Assembly: GCF_040869045.1 (NCBI RefSeq)
Contig: NC_090319.1
Span: 305,834,998 to 305,898,997, forward strand
Length of the DNA: 64,000 bases
Direction of reading: 5' to 3'
Origin: Eurosta solidaginis
Lineage: Eukaryota; Arthropoda; Insecta; Diptera; Tephritidae
The notes under the pieces are model-generated. The model made no database searches. It was given only the letters and a program-made list of their open reading frames with translations, and was not told the origin of the DNA. Shown here in pieces: positions 22,815 through 33,544 of the stretch (positions are counted from its first letter, which is position 1; each line of letters starts with the position of its first letter). The position numbers and the translations under genes were made by a program.

Positions 22815-25515
22815 CAACCTCAATATTTTACAGCACACTTGATGGCTTCTTTAATAGTTGTGTTCGCCTCGGCTATGCTCGTGTGACAACAAGTAAACCG
22901 CCTTGGTTCTCTAGGCAATTATTAAGACTAAATAATATTAAATCAAGACTCTATAAGCGTTTTAAAAGATTTGGAAAATCTGCAGACTAACTATTTAGTT
23001 GCTCGATCCAATTTTCATCGTCTCTACCTACACTGTTACAATAATTACATATCCCGCTGCATACTTCAATTTGTTAACAATCCGAAATGTTTTTATAGTT
23101 TCGTTAACTCGAAAATGAAAACTTCTGGTTTTCCCTCTTCGTTTATCTATAGGTCTAAGAGCGCTAATTCTGATCACGAAATTGCAGATTTATTTGCTGA
23201 ATTTTTTAAGTATACCTACTCATTCCATTGTGTTCTTTCGGATATTTATCCTTATAACTTAAAAGTTTCGAATAATATTTAAAACCCGTTCATTGATAAT
23301 GATACTGTTCTTCATAGTCTTCTTGTTTTGAAACCGATATTTTCCCCGGGCCAGATGGAGTTCCCAGTTGTGTGCTTAATTAATGTGCTGTAAACTTATC
23401 TGAGCATATCTTAAAATTATTCAAACTATCCCGCTGCATACTTCAATTTGTTAACAACCCGAAATGTTTTTATAGTTTCGTTAACTCGAAAAGGAAAACT
23501 TCTGGTTTTCCATCTTCGTTTATCTATGGGTCTAAGAGCGCTAATTCTGATCACGAAACTGCAGATTTATTTGCTGAATTTTTTAAGTATACCTACTCAT
23601 TCCATTGTGTTCTTTCGGATATTTATCCTTATAACTTAAAAGGTTCGAATAATATTTAAACCCCGTTCATTGATAATGATACTGTTCTTCATAGTCTTCT
23701 TGCTTTGAAACCGATATTTTCCCCGGGCCAGATGGAGTTCCCAGTTGTGTGCTTAATTAATGTGCTGTAAACTTATGTGAGCATATCTTAAAATTATTCA
23801 AACTATCCCTGCAATCCGCATTAGTCCCATCTATTTGGAAGCAATCGTTTATCATACCTTTGCATAAAAAGGGTAGTAGGTCTAATATAGAGAATTACAG
23901 GGGCATAGCTAAACTCTCAGCTATTCCTAAATCTTTTGAACAGATTATTACTTGCCAACTTCAGCATCTGTGCAGTTCTTTAATATCTCCTTGTCAGCAC
24001 GGTTTTGTGGGTCGGAGATCAACAACAACCAACTTGCTCGAATTTACGTCCCTAATTATGGATGGTTTTTTGGATTGTAAACAAACGCATGTCATTTACA
24101 CTGACTTTATTAAAGCATTCGACTCTGTTAATCATGAGCTTTTACTTCTCAAACTTAATCTTCTGGGTTTTCCTAAGCGTATTTTGATTTAGATAGCAAG
24201 TTATCTCGAAAACAGAACTCAATGAGTGTTGTTCAACACAATTGTTTCTAAGTCGATTAATGTAATCTCTGGTGTGCCCTAGGGTAGTCATTTGGGTCCC
24301 TTACTTTTTACTCACCACAAGTTATCTTATACTCTAGAACTTTATTGTATGCTGATGACGTAGAAATTTGTCACACATATTTGCCCTCAGATTCATCCAG
24401 TTTTGAGCAGCTTCAGGCCGATCTTGGCTCTTTTCAAAGGTGTTCAGCAAATTTCCTTTTTTTAATTGCACTAAATGCAAGCAAATGACATTTCATCGTG
24501 TGAAAGCATTTCTGGCATTTTATATGCTGAATGGCACCCATTTGGAGCGTATATCTGTTGTATGTGATCTAGGTGTTCTTCTTGATCCGAAATTAAGTTT
24601 TATCTTACATATCTCAACTACTATAACCAAAGCAACTGGTGTACTAGGATTTATAAAACGATGGGCTAGAGAGTTTGATGACTGTTATTTCACCAAAATA
24701 CTTTATACCTCGTTGGTACGTCCTATTCTCTATTACTGTTCAAGTGTCTGGTCTCCAACCTATCAAAACCATATAAATCGGATTGAGCCAGTCCAGAAAC
24801 AGTTTTTATTTTTGCACTACGAGGTCTCAACTGGGATTCAAGTTAGACTTCTTTTAATTAATTTGCCAGCTCTTGAAACTCGTCGAATATTACTTGGTGT
24901 AATGTTCATTCATAAGCTGATCATCGGTGACATTGACTCAGTAGACTAAATTTTGCTGTTCCTACTAGGACTTCTAAACACTTTGTGCCTTTTCATTTAC
25001 CTCTTTGTCGACAAAACTTTGCCAGAAATAATCCTATGCGGATTTGGTGCTCACGATATATTGACCTGTACAACTGTATTAGCTTCGAATGTTGATTTGC
25101 TGCTTTACATACTGCCATACTTTTGTGTTTCGCCTGATATTTTAAACAAAGTAAATGAATAATTAACTATTAACCTCGTTGCATGCAGTTCGCGTGTTCC
25201 CCCTACTGGGAACGTCGCGTCAGCCCCCTTATGGGCACGGATCTCCTTTCTGAGCACCTCGCGTAAGCTCCCTTCTGAGCTCCTCACGATGGCGCCCCAC
25301 TGGGCACACTTATATAAATTCTTAAATAACATTGTTACTTTCTGTATATTATAATTGAAATCGTAATGCGCATAACTATATATAATTTACTTTAATTCTT
25401 GGCTTGTAAGTTTATGTACGTTCTTTTCTTGTAAATGAATCTATTATTCTTAGCAGTCGACCGCTTTGTTTTTGAGTCTACTATAACTTCAAATAAATAA
25501 ATAAAAAAAAATAAA
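22815..25515 (+). mobile_element. CR1/Jockey-like LINE, degenerate plus copy
   Basis: Plus-strand remnants: a pre-RT linker (KPPWFSRQLLRLNNIKSRLY at 22899-22958), RT blocks (HKKGSRSNIENYRGIAKLS at 23863-23919, QHGFVGRRSTTTNLLEF at 23996-24046, TDFIKAFDSVNHELL at 24100-24144, LLYADDVEI at about 24345-24372) and a C-terminal RPILYYCSSVWSPTYQNHI block (24719-24775). Stops interrupt it, including one in the GVP-GSHLGPLLF region. The tail AAATAAATAAATAAAAAAAA marks the 3' end. A related copy lies at 33545-37690. Confidence 0.85.
23051..23808 (+). repeat. 377-bp tandem duplication within the LINE
   Basis: ATCCCGCTGCATACTTCAAT starts at 23051 and again at 23428. The two units run on nearly identically to about 23808. 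It disrupts the region between endonuclease and RT. Confidence 0.92.
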
Positions 25516-25990
25516 TTTCGCTCTAACGCATTTTGTGTAAATAAAATCTTGAATATGCAAGCCATGGTTCAACTATACGGTTGGCTCATCTATACAGCAA
25601 CAACATACCTTTGTTCAGATTGTCAAAATCTGCGTGTTGGTGTTAGGGGAATGGAATGCAGAGAAAACATAAAACTTTGCAATGCTGGTGTGTTGTGGGA
25701 AAATAATGCGCTAAATTAGATGCATTTACTGAAAAAATAACTGAAAGTGATGTGAAACTACTTTTATACAAAAAAAATTACCATCACGGCAGTAAATTAT
25801 TGTAAAATTTTTAAGCTATTGCATAGATTTTATCGCGGGCTTGGAGACTAAATCAAAAAAAACCGTAACAGATGTTTGTCGAAAAAGATCCGAAAAGGCT
25901 CGAAAAGGTTCGTAAAGGTTCGGTGTTAGCAACAGGCCAAATACATAAAATTGGATCTCTATCATAAACAGCGGTGGGCACCACTACATT
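25516..25990. other. Intergenic, possible MITE remnant
   Basis: GCCATGGTTCAACTATACGG with GGTTGGCTCATCT at 25560-25590 resembles, in reverse complement, 32440-32478. Probably one dispersed family; the boundaries are not defined. Confidence 0.4.
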
Positions 25991-26300
25991 TACACGGTTA
26001 CCAAATTGAGAACGTGTTAGTAAACACGAACGCGTAGCGAGCACGAATGCAAAATCAATTATTTATTTAGTTTGATTTCAATTAGTGATGGACGATATGG
26101 CTATTTTGAGGTATCAGTGAAAATAGATATGGCTATTTTTGAATCACGGTTACCAAATTGAGAATGTGTTAGTAAACACGAACGCGTAGCGAGCACGAAA
26201 GCAAAATCAATTATTTATTTAGTTTGATTTCAATTAGTGATGGACGATATGGCTATTTTGAGCTATCAGTGAAAATAGATATGGCTATTTTTGAATCACG
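25991..26300 (+). repeat. 152-bp tandem duplication
   Basis: CGGTTACCAAATTGAGAA begins at 25995 and 26147. The units share AACGCGTAGCGAGCACGAA and the TTAGTGATGGACGATATGGC block. Degenerate GATATGGCTATTTTT pieces continue to about 26430. The GTGATGGACGATAT motif also occurs at the ends of the 28361-28604 element. Confidence 0.88.
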
Positions 26301-26429
26301 GCTATTTTTTATAGCTATAGCGATCGCTTTATTTTAACAAGCGATTCTATACAGAAGATATGATGGGCGATACAGCGATTTTGAGCTATCAGTGAGTATA
26401 GATATGGCTATTTTTTACAGCTATGGCGA

Positions 26430-27194
26430 TCGCTTTCATTTATCTTTGATAAGCGAATCTGCAATTATTTGTATACTTGGATATAAAAATTGAATGTTTA
26501 AGTTTGTTTACCGGAGTAGATTGAATGTTCTACATTAATTTAATTTAGTATACAGAATATATGAACCAAAATTGGAATAAAAAGACGAAAATATGTACCT
26601 TTTATAGTAAACTGATGTAATATGAAATTCTAATATGTTCAGTCTCGTATTACACTCAATGAGATGAAACTAGCGGAAAAAGATGTCTATGCATCTTTGT
26701 TTTATAAATTTTGCTAATTGAAAATGCTTTAATTTTTAAATGTAAGATGAATCAACCCCAAATAAATCTGTATATGTAACAGCATAAAAACATGATTTAT
26801 TTACTATATTATACTACACCGATGTATTCAGAAATACTCCGTATGCATTTATTCTGAAAGTTGTATTTGGCTGCATAATATTTCTATAGTAAAGTGAATC
26901 AATTTTTAATGAAAAATACAGAGGAAAAATATAGCAAATTCTTCAAACTATTATAAAAATATTCTTTAGCAGAAAATTAGCCACCCACTTCAGCGCCCTA
27001 GAATTTAGCCGGAGAATTCAATCATATACAAACCATATGACAAAGCTTGAATTGCATTCTCCCAAAAAACTTAAATTTTGAGTTAATCTGTTCACAATAA
27101 GACGAGTGATATATGTTTCTATAATTCTTTTATTTTTCCATCAAAAGCACAAATTTTATAAAACTGTTAACGGCTACAGCCTAGAAGTATTAAC
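26430..27194. other. Intergenic, AT-rich, unassigned
   Basis: No coding or repeat structure recognised. Confidence 0.4.
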
Positions 27195-28082
27195 TTATGA
27201 ATAACACATGCATTAGTTTCATGTCCGAATCAGTTTTAGCAAGCGAAAAAATGCTATTGTTTCTTTGTTTAGGCGCACAAGTGGACCAAAAACTATCTCG
27301 TATTGATAACCATATTCATAACGCAATAGCACTTGTGATGGTTCAGTGTCTATACCTGGCTTCTCTAAATCCTGAAATGTTGCATCGATATTTTCCTTCC
27401 ATAATTCCTCCACCGTGGTGTGATTGTAGCGTGCTCCGCCTATCACACCGTATGCCCTGGGTTCAACTCCCGGGCAAAGCAACATCAAAAAATTTTAGAA
27501 ATAAGGTTTTTCAATTAGAAGAAAATTTTTCTAAGCGGGGTCGCCCCTCGGCAGTGTTTGGCAAGCGCTCCTGGTGTATTTCTGCCATGAAAAGCTCTCA
27601 GTGAAAACTCATCTGCCTTGCAGATGCCGTTCGGAGTCGGCATAAAACATGTAGGTCCCGTCCGGCCAATTTGTAGGGAAAATCAAGAGGAGCACGACGC
27701 AAATTGGAAGAGAAGCTCGGCCTTAGATCTCTTCGGAGGTTATCGCGCCTTACATTTATTTATTTTATTTAATTCCTCTAATTTGTTTATTTGTGCCGCT
27801 GATATTTGTCGTGCACGCCACTGCTCTTGCTCGGTAGGAACCTTAACCAACCACGGCAAAAACGAACGATCAGTTATAAGTGGCTTCCATTGTTCTTGAT
27901 CCCAATTCATATACATTACGTACGCCACACGAGTAAAATTTTAGTACTGTTTCTCGAAGTGGACCTTCAGAATGGAGGGTGACTTCCCTATGTTTAGCCC
28001 TCACCGAAAGTTTAACAATTTGGGATCCAGATGTGCTTCCACGCCCATTGCAAAACCATTTTTTGCAATTATTGCACATCAC
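27195..28082 (-). pseudogene. Upf1-derived pseudogene (CH-domain region), split by a SINE
   Basis: Upf1 is the RNA helicase of nonsense-mediated decay. The minus strand reads conserved Upf1 blocks in the right order. First [19 protein letters not shown] and [19 protein letters not shown] and SCGVRNV (28082-27930), part of the zinc-binding CH domain. Then [18 protein letters not shown] and [15 protein letters not shown] (27920-27779). After the SINE come [46 protein letters not shown] and TDSDMKLMH (27410-27195). Two internal segments expected in Upf1 are missing: one after CGVRNV, one after FGPLVRL. A frameshift lies near 27230, and the helicase core is absent. No intron is evident in the retained parts, so a decayed retrocopy is likely. 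The functional gene must be elsewhere. Confidence 0.85.
27411..27769 (+). mobile_element. tRNA-derived SINE, copy 4, inside the Upf1 pseudogene
   Basis: Full body. It starts within the head (CACCGTGGTGTGATTGTAG) and ends with a TTTATTTATTTTATT tail. TAATTCCTC flanks both sides (27402-27410, 27770-27778), a 9-bp target duplication. The duplicated bases belong to the Upf1 codons for EEL, so the SINE entered after the pseudogene formed. Confidence 0.93.
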
Positions 28083-28360
28083 TTCGTCGTCGAAATTGTT
28101 GTTGCACAAATTTGCTTTGTTCCGTTCGCCGTTTCCACAATTTCTCTGCACAAAAAGCATACTTTTTCGCCCTTATTTACCACTATCTGTTGACGAAAAA
28201 TTTTTTTCGTTGTGCAGTTCTTAAGACAACTATCCCCATTTTTCGATAATAGCTGGAAAACTTTTGTAAAAGTATATTTTTTCCAATTTTCGAGAAAATT
28301 ATTCCTTTTTGTCGCCAATAAACTTTTTTACTCATTCGGAAAGCAAAGCACACAGATGAG

Positions 28361-28604
28361 TAGTGATGAACGATATTTCACTATCGATGATTGCATCCCC
28401 GCTATCAATATTAGTATTAGAATTTCATGCTAAAGGAAAATCGCCAATCGCTATTGGCGATATTCTGCCAGAGGTGATTGCCATTCAAAAGAATCGAATG
28501 AAGTAAAATCGCAAATCACTGATATTTTTGGATTGCAATAGCTATTAGCGATTTGTCAATAGCGGCGATGCAATCACCAATAGCGAAATATCGTTCCATC
28601 ACTA
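28361..28604. mobile_element. 244-bp TIR element
   Basis: Ends TAGTGATGAACGATATTTC and the complement ending CGTTCCATCACTA. The interior repeats CGATTGGCGAT-like motifs. No ORF. The TIR motif is shared with the 152-bp units near 26080 and 26230. Confidence 0.75.
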
Positions 28605-28780
28605 ATTTCAATGCTTGAACGGTGAACATGTGTCACGCGCACTCTTTGGTACTCTGTTTTAAGCGCGCATGCGACACTTCCTCACCGTACGACCATCGAA
28701 ATCAAACTAAAAGAGCTGTCGTTGATTTTCACGAAGTAGCCATTGTGCTATCGCTTATCGTATACATATATGGTCGCTTA

Positions 28781-29048
28781 CAAGCCAACCTAATAAAACC
28801 GCACTGCGTTTTTTTAGCGCACGCAAACAACCGGCGTTTTTTTCCCTAACCCAAATAAGCATGCCTTGCGACAATGTAAAGCATATGTGCAAACGTCAAA
28901 TCTAAATGTCACGCAGAACAAAAATTGGAAATCGAGTTAGGTTTTCACGCAGCAAATTCAATTTGAGTTGCTCTCATACAAGTTGTATGTGCATGAGACA
29001 TTTTTGACAGGAAATTACTTGCGTGCGTTTATATTAGGTTGGCTTGTT
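28781..29048. mobile_element. 268-bp TIR element (MITE)
   Basis: ACAAGCCAACCTAATA at 28781 and its complement TATTAGGTTGGCTTGT ending at 29048. GC-richer interior with GCGCACGCAAAC / GTGCGTTT. No coding capacity, and no clear target duplication. Confidence 0.75.
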
Positions 29049-29081
29049 AGCAGGTGCTAAAATCACGCCCACCTCGGATCA

Positions 29082-29605
29082 TAAAGTTAAAGTTAAAGTT
29101 AAAATTAAAGTTAAAGTTAAAGTGAATGTTAAAGTTAAAAATAAAGTTAAAGTTGAAGTTAAAGTTAAAGTTAAAGTGAATGTTAAAGTTAAAGCGAAAG
29201 TTAAAGTTAAAGTTAAAAATAAAGTTAAAGTGAAAGTGAAAGTTAAAGTTAAAGTTAAGGTTAAAGTTAAAGTTAAAGCTAAAGTTAAGGTTAAAGTTAA
29301 AGTTAAAGTTGAAGTTAAAGTTAAAGTTAAAGTGGATGTTAAAGCTAAAGCGAAAGTTAAAGTTAAAGTTAAAAATAAAGTTAAAGTTAAAATGAAAGTT
29401 AAAGTTAAAGTCAAAGTTAAAGTTAAGGTTAAAGTTAAGTTAAAGTTAAAGTCAAAGTTAAAGTTAAGTTTAAAGTTAAAGTTAAATTTAAAGTTACAGT
29501 TAAAGTTAAAGTTAAAGTGAATGTTAAAGTTAAAGTTAAAGTTAAAGATAAAGTTAAAGTCAAAGTGAATGTTAAAGTTAAAGTGAAAGTTAAAGTTAAA
29601 GTTAA
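29082..29605 (+). repeat. AAAGTT hexamer tandem array
   Basis: About 87 tandem copies of GTTAAA/AAAGTT with single-base variants (GTGAAA, GTTGAA, GTTAAG, GTGAAT). The apparent Lys-Val or Leu-Thr protein in both strands is an artefact of the repeat. The array resumes for about 20 bp at 32137-32158, after the inserted element. Confidence 0.95.
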
Positions 29606-32136
29606 CAAGTAAGGAAGGTTAAGTTCGGGTGTAACCGAACATTATATACTCAGTTGAGAGCTATGGTGACAACATAAGGGAAAATAACTATGTAGGAAAA
29701 TGAACCGAGGGAAACCCTGGAATGTGTTTGTATGACATGTGTATCAAATGAAAGGCATTAAAGAGTATTTTATGAGGGAGTGGGCCATAGTTCTATAGGC
29801 GGACGCCATTTAGGGATATCGCCATAAAGGTGGATCAGGGTTGACTCTAGAATTTGTTTGTACGATATGGGTATCAAGGTGTTAATGAGTATTTTTAAAA
29901 GGGAGTGGGCCTTCGTTCTATAGGTGGTCGCCTTTTCGAGATATCTCCATAAAGGTGGACCAGGGGTGACCCTAGAATTTGTTTGTACGATATGGGTATC
30001 AAATGAAAGGGGTTAATGAACATTTTAAAAGGGAGTGGGCCTTCGTTCTATAGGTGGTCGCCTTTTCGAGATATCGCCATAAAGATGGACCAGGGGTGAC
30101 TAGAATATGTTTGTACGATATGGGTATCAAATGAAAGGTGTTAATGAGTATTTTAAAAGGGCGTGGGGCTTAGTTCTATAGGTGGACGCCTTTTCGAGTT
30201 ATCGCCATAAAGGTGGACCAGGGGTGACCCTAGAATGTGTTTGTACGATATTGGTATCAAATTAAAGGTATTAATGAGAGTTTTAAAAGGGAGTGGTGGT
30301 AGTAGTATATGTGAAGGCGTTTTCCATATATCGACCAAAATGTGGACCAGGGTGATCCAGAACATCATCTGTCGGGTACCGCTAATTTATTTATATATGT
30401 AATACCACGAACAGTATTCCTTCCGAGATTCCAAGAGCTTTTTGAGATATCGCCATAAAGTTGGACCAGGGGTGACTCTAGAATGTGTTTGTACGATATG
30501 GATATCAAATGAAAGGTGTTAATGAGTATTTTAAAAGGGAGTGGGCCTTAATTCTATAGGTGGACGCCTTTTCGAGATATCGCCATAAAGGTGGACCAGG
30601 GGTGACTCTAGAATTTGTTTGTACGATGTGGGTATCAAATGAAAGGTGTTATTGATTATTTAAAAAGTAGTGGGCCTTAGTTCTATAGGTGGACGCCTTT
30701 TTGAGACATCGCCATAAGGGTTGACCAGGGGTGACTTTAGAATGTGTTTGTACGATATGGGTATCAAATTAAAGGTACTAATGAGGGTTTTAAAAGGGAG
30801 TGGCCCTTAGTTGTATATGTGAAGGCGTTTTCGGTGACCCAGAACTTCATCTGTCGGGTACCGCTAATTTATTTATATATGTAATACCAGGAACAGTATT
30901 CCTGCCAAGATTCCAAGGGCGCTTGATTTCGCCCTGCGGAACTGTTGTCATTTTCTTCTACTTAATATGGTAGGTGTCAGACCCACTTTACAAAGTTTTT
31001 TCTAAAGTTATATTTTGCGTCAAAAAACCAATCCAATTACCATGTTTCATCTCTTTTTTCATATTTGGTACAGAATTATAGCATTTTTTTCATTTTACGA
31101 AATTTTCGATATCGAAAAAGTGGGCGTGGTCATAGTCGGATTTCGCCCATTTTTAATACCAAGATAAAGTGAGTTCAGATAAGTACATGAAATACATTTA
31201 ATAAAGATATATCAATTTTTGCTCAAGTTATTGTTTTCACGGCCGAGCGGAAGGACAGACGTGGTCGACTGTGTATAAAAAGTGGGCGTGGCTTCAACCG
31301 ATTTGGCCCATTTTCACAGAAAGCAGTAATCGTCATAGAATCTATGCCCTTAACAAATTTCACAAGGATTGGTAAATTTTTGTTCGACTTATGGGATTAA
31401 AAGTATTCTAGACAAATTAAATGAAAAAGGGCTGAGCCACGCCTATTTTGAAATTTTCTTTTATTTTTGTATTTTGTTGCACCATATCATTACTGGAGTT
31501 GAATGTTGACATAATTTACTTATATACTGAAAAGATATTAAATTTTTTGTTAAATTTTACTTTAAAAAAATTTTTTTTAAAGTGGGCGTGGTCCTTCTCC
31601 GATTTTGCTAATTTTTATTAAGCGTACATATAGTAATAGGAGTAACGTTCCTGCCAAATTTCATCATGATATCTTCAACGACTGCCAAATTAAAGCTTGC
31701 AAAAGTTTTAAATTACCTTCTTTTAAAAGTGGGCGGTGCCACGCCCATTGTCCAAAATTCAATTCTGCGTCATAAGTTCAACTGATCTACCAAATTTCAT
31801 CGCTTTATCTGTCTTTGGTAATGAATTATTGCACTTTTTCGGTTTTTGAAATTTACGATATCGAAAAAGTGGGCGTGGTTATAGTCCGATATCGTTCATT
31901 TTAAATAGCGATCTGAGATGAGTGCTCAGGAACCTACATACCAAATTTCATCAAGATACCTCAAAATTTACTCAAGTTATCGTGTTAACGGACGGACGGA
32001 CGGACATGGCTCAATCAAATTTTTTTTCGATCCTGATGATTTTGATATATGGAAGTCTATATCTATCTCGATTCCTTTATACCTGTACAACCAACCGTTA
32101 TGCAATCAAACTTAATATACTCTGTGAGCTCTGCTC
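29606..32136 (+). mobile_element. 2.5-kb element inserted in the hexamer array (family A)
   Basis: Starts CAAGTAAGGAAGGTTAAGTT and ends CTGTGAGCTCTGCTCAA, with hexamer repeat on both sides, which defines the insert. The first third has about seven units of roughly 128 bp (GCCATAAAGGTGGACCAGG, TTTGTACGATATGGGTATCA). Later parts have repeated AAAAAGTGGGCGTGG and CCAAATTTCATC blocks. No long ORF, so a non-autonomous element. A relative with the same ACAAGTAAGG start is at 20921-21733 on -. Confidence 0.85.
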
Positions 32137-32179
32137 AAAGTTAAAGTGAAAGTTAAATATTAACTTCTCATTTACACAA

Positions 32180-32478
32180 TAAAAGTAAAAAATTTGTTTT
32201 CTTATCGGTCACCACGCTTAAAAAGGTTAACTTGAATTAATATCAAAGACAAAACTTGAATTAATATCAAAGAAAACAAAATGTTGCGTAAATATTATAA
32301 TTGCATAAGTTGATAATATGCAATAGCTTTACCGCGGCAGTCCCCGAGTGCCACACGTCCTTTTTTGATTACATTTAACGTTTGCCATCTCCTTTTGACA
32401 ATCCCTATACCAGTGAAATGAAAAAAATAAAATCAGCTGATGAGATGAGCCAACCATATAATTCAGCCATGATGCAAG
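32180..32478 (-). repeat. Possible MITE half, relative of 25560
   Basis: On - the end reads CATGGCTGAATTATATGGTT then GGCTCATCT, similar to 25561-25590, and GATTGTCAAAA follows in both. Only the end is recognisable. Confidence 0.4.
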
Positions 32479-32516
32479 CACTACGCGCAAAGAACAAAAT
32501 ATGCTAGTCTTCGGTT

Positions 32517-32935
32517 TCCTTTTTGAAATGTGCCAGTTGTTGTTGTTGTTGTAGCGATAAGGTTACTCCCCGAAGGCTTTGGGGAGTATTATCGATGTGA
32601 TGGTCCTTTGCCGGATACAGATCCGGTACGCTCCGATAACACAGCACCATTAAGGTGCTAGCCCGACCATCTCGGGAACGATTTATATGATCACATTAAA
32701 CCTAGGCCATGCCTCCCTCCCCACCCCTAAGTCCCACGAGGACCACATCTGTTAGTGAAACAGGATTCGCCGCGGATAGGTGAGGTTGACAATTGGGTTT
32801 GGAGAATCTATATATTGCGCTGGCAACCTGAAGGTTGCGCTACACAGCTCCTTGAATCTGGTATTTTAGTTGCCTCTTACGACAGGCATACCTACCGCGG
32901 GTATATTCTGACCCCCTAACCCGCTGCCAGTATTT
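32517..32935 (+). mobile_element. Family R LINE-tail-like repeat, plus copy
   Basis: Begins with TGTTGTTGTTGTTGTAGCGA and ends CCCCTAACCCGCTG. Contains GCCCGACCATCTCGGGAACG and GGCATACCTACCGCGGG. The most complete copy here; others are at 677-1012 (-), 47555-47760 and 49330-49400. Confidence 0.7.
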
Positions 32936-33544
32936 CAACCTAATAGTGACACTAGGGATAAAACGAGACCATGAAAGTTTCGATACCTATATTTGCAAGC
33001 AGCATCGAAAAAAGTATCGATTTGCAAGATATATTTGCGCCCATATATGAACTCTTCATTCCTGCAATACACAAATCGCGCAGCCGGTGTTGTGCCCAGC
33101 CAGGGTAATATCTTGAAGCGCGACAGCGGATATGAAACAGTAATGCCAGATTGTGGAAAATTACCCTTTTTGAGGGATATTTCACTGTAAAAAAAGAAGA
33201 GAAATTCTTGTAGCAAATTCACCTATGTAAGAAAAGCTGATCATAATTTAACTAAACAAAATTCCAGCACTCTTACTAAACAATACTGTAAAATGATTCC
33301 TTGAATTTCATTCGTTATGTACCGTGACACAATTTCACTAGATAATGCATTTGCATTCCTGGCAACTCAAGAAACAATTGTCGTTATTTGTTTGGCTTGG
33401 TCTGTCCTTCGTATTTTGCAGAGTTCACAACAGCATACAATTATTTAGTATCTACCCTACAAATTTTGCGACTTTCTTCCATTTATTGTATCGCTAATTG
33501 TGTGCTAAAAAAATAAGAATTTATTCAGAAGACATAATTTAGAA
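32936..33544. other. Intergenic, unassigned
   Basis: Short overlapping open frames on both strands (32935-33222) resemble no family I know and are probably chance. Confidence 0.4.

Noticed and set aside
25991..26300. CRISPR-like direct repeats
   Set aside because: Only two long tandem units in a eukaryotic intergenic region, with no short repeat-spacer pattern.
29044..29520. A 158-codon Lys-Val repeat protein, with a Leu-Thr repeat on the other strand
   Set aside because: Both are translations of the AAAGTT hexamer array and have no independent support.
32935..33222. Overlapping ORFs on both strands suggesting a small gene
   Set aside because: No domain, no splice partner, and the two strands are equally open, as expected by chance.
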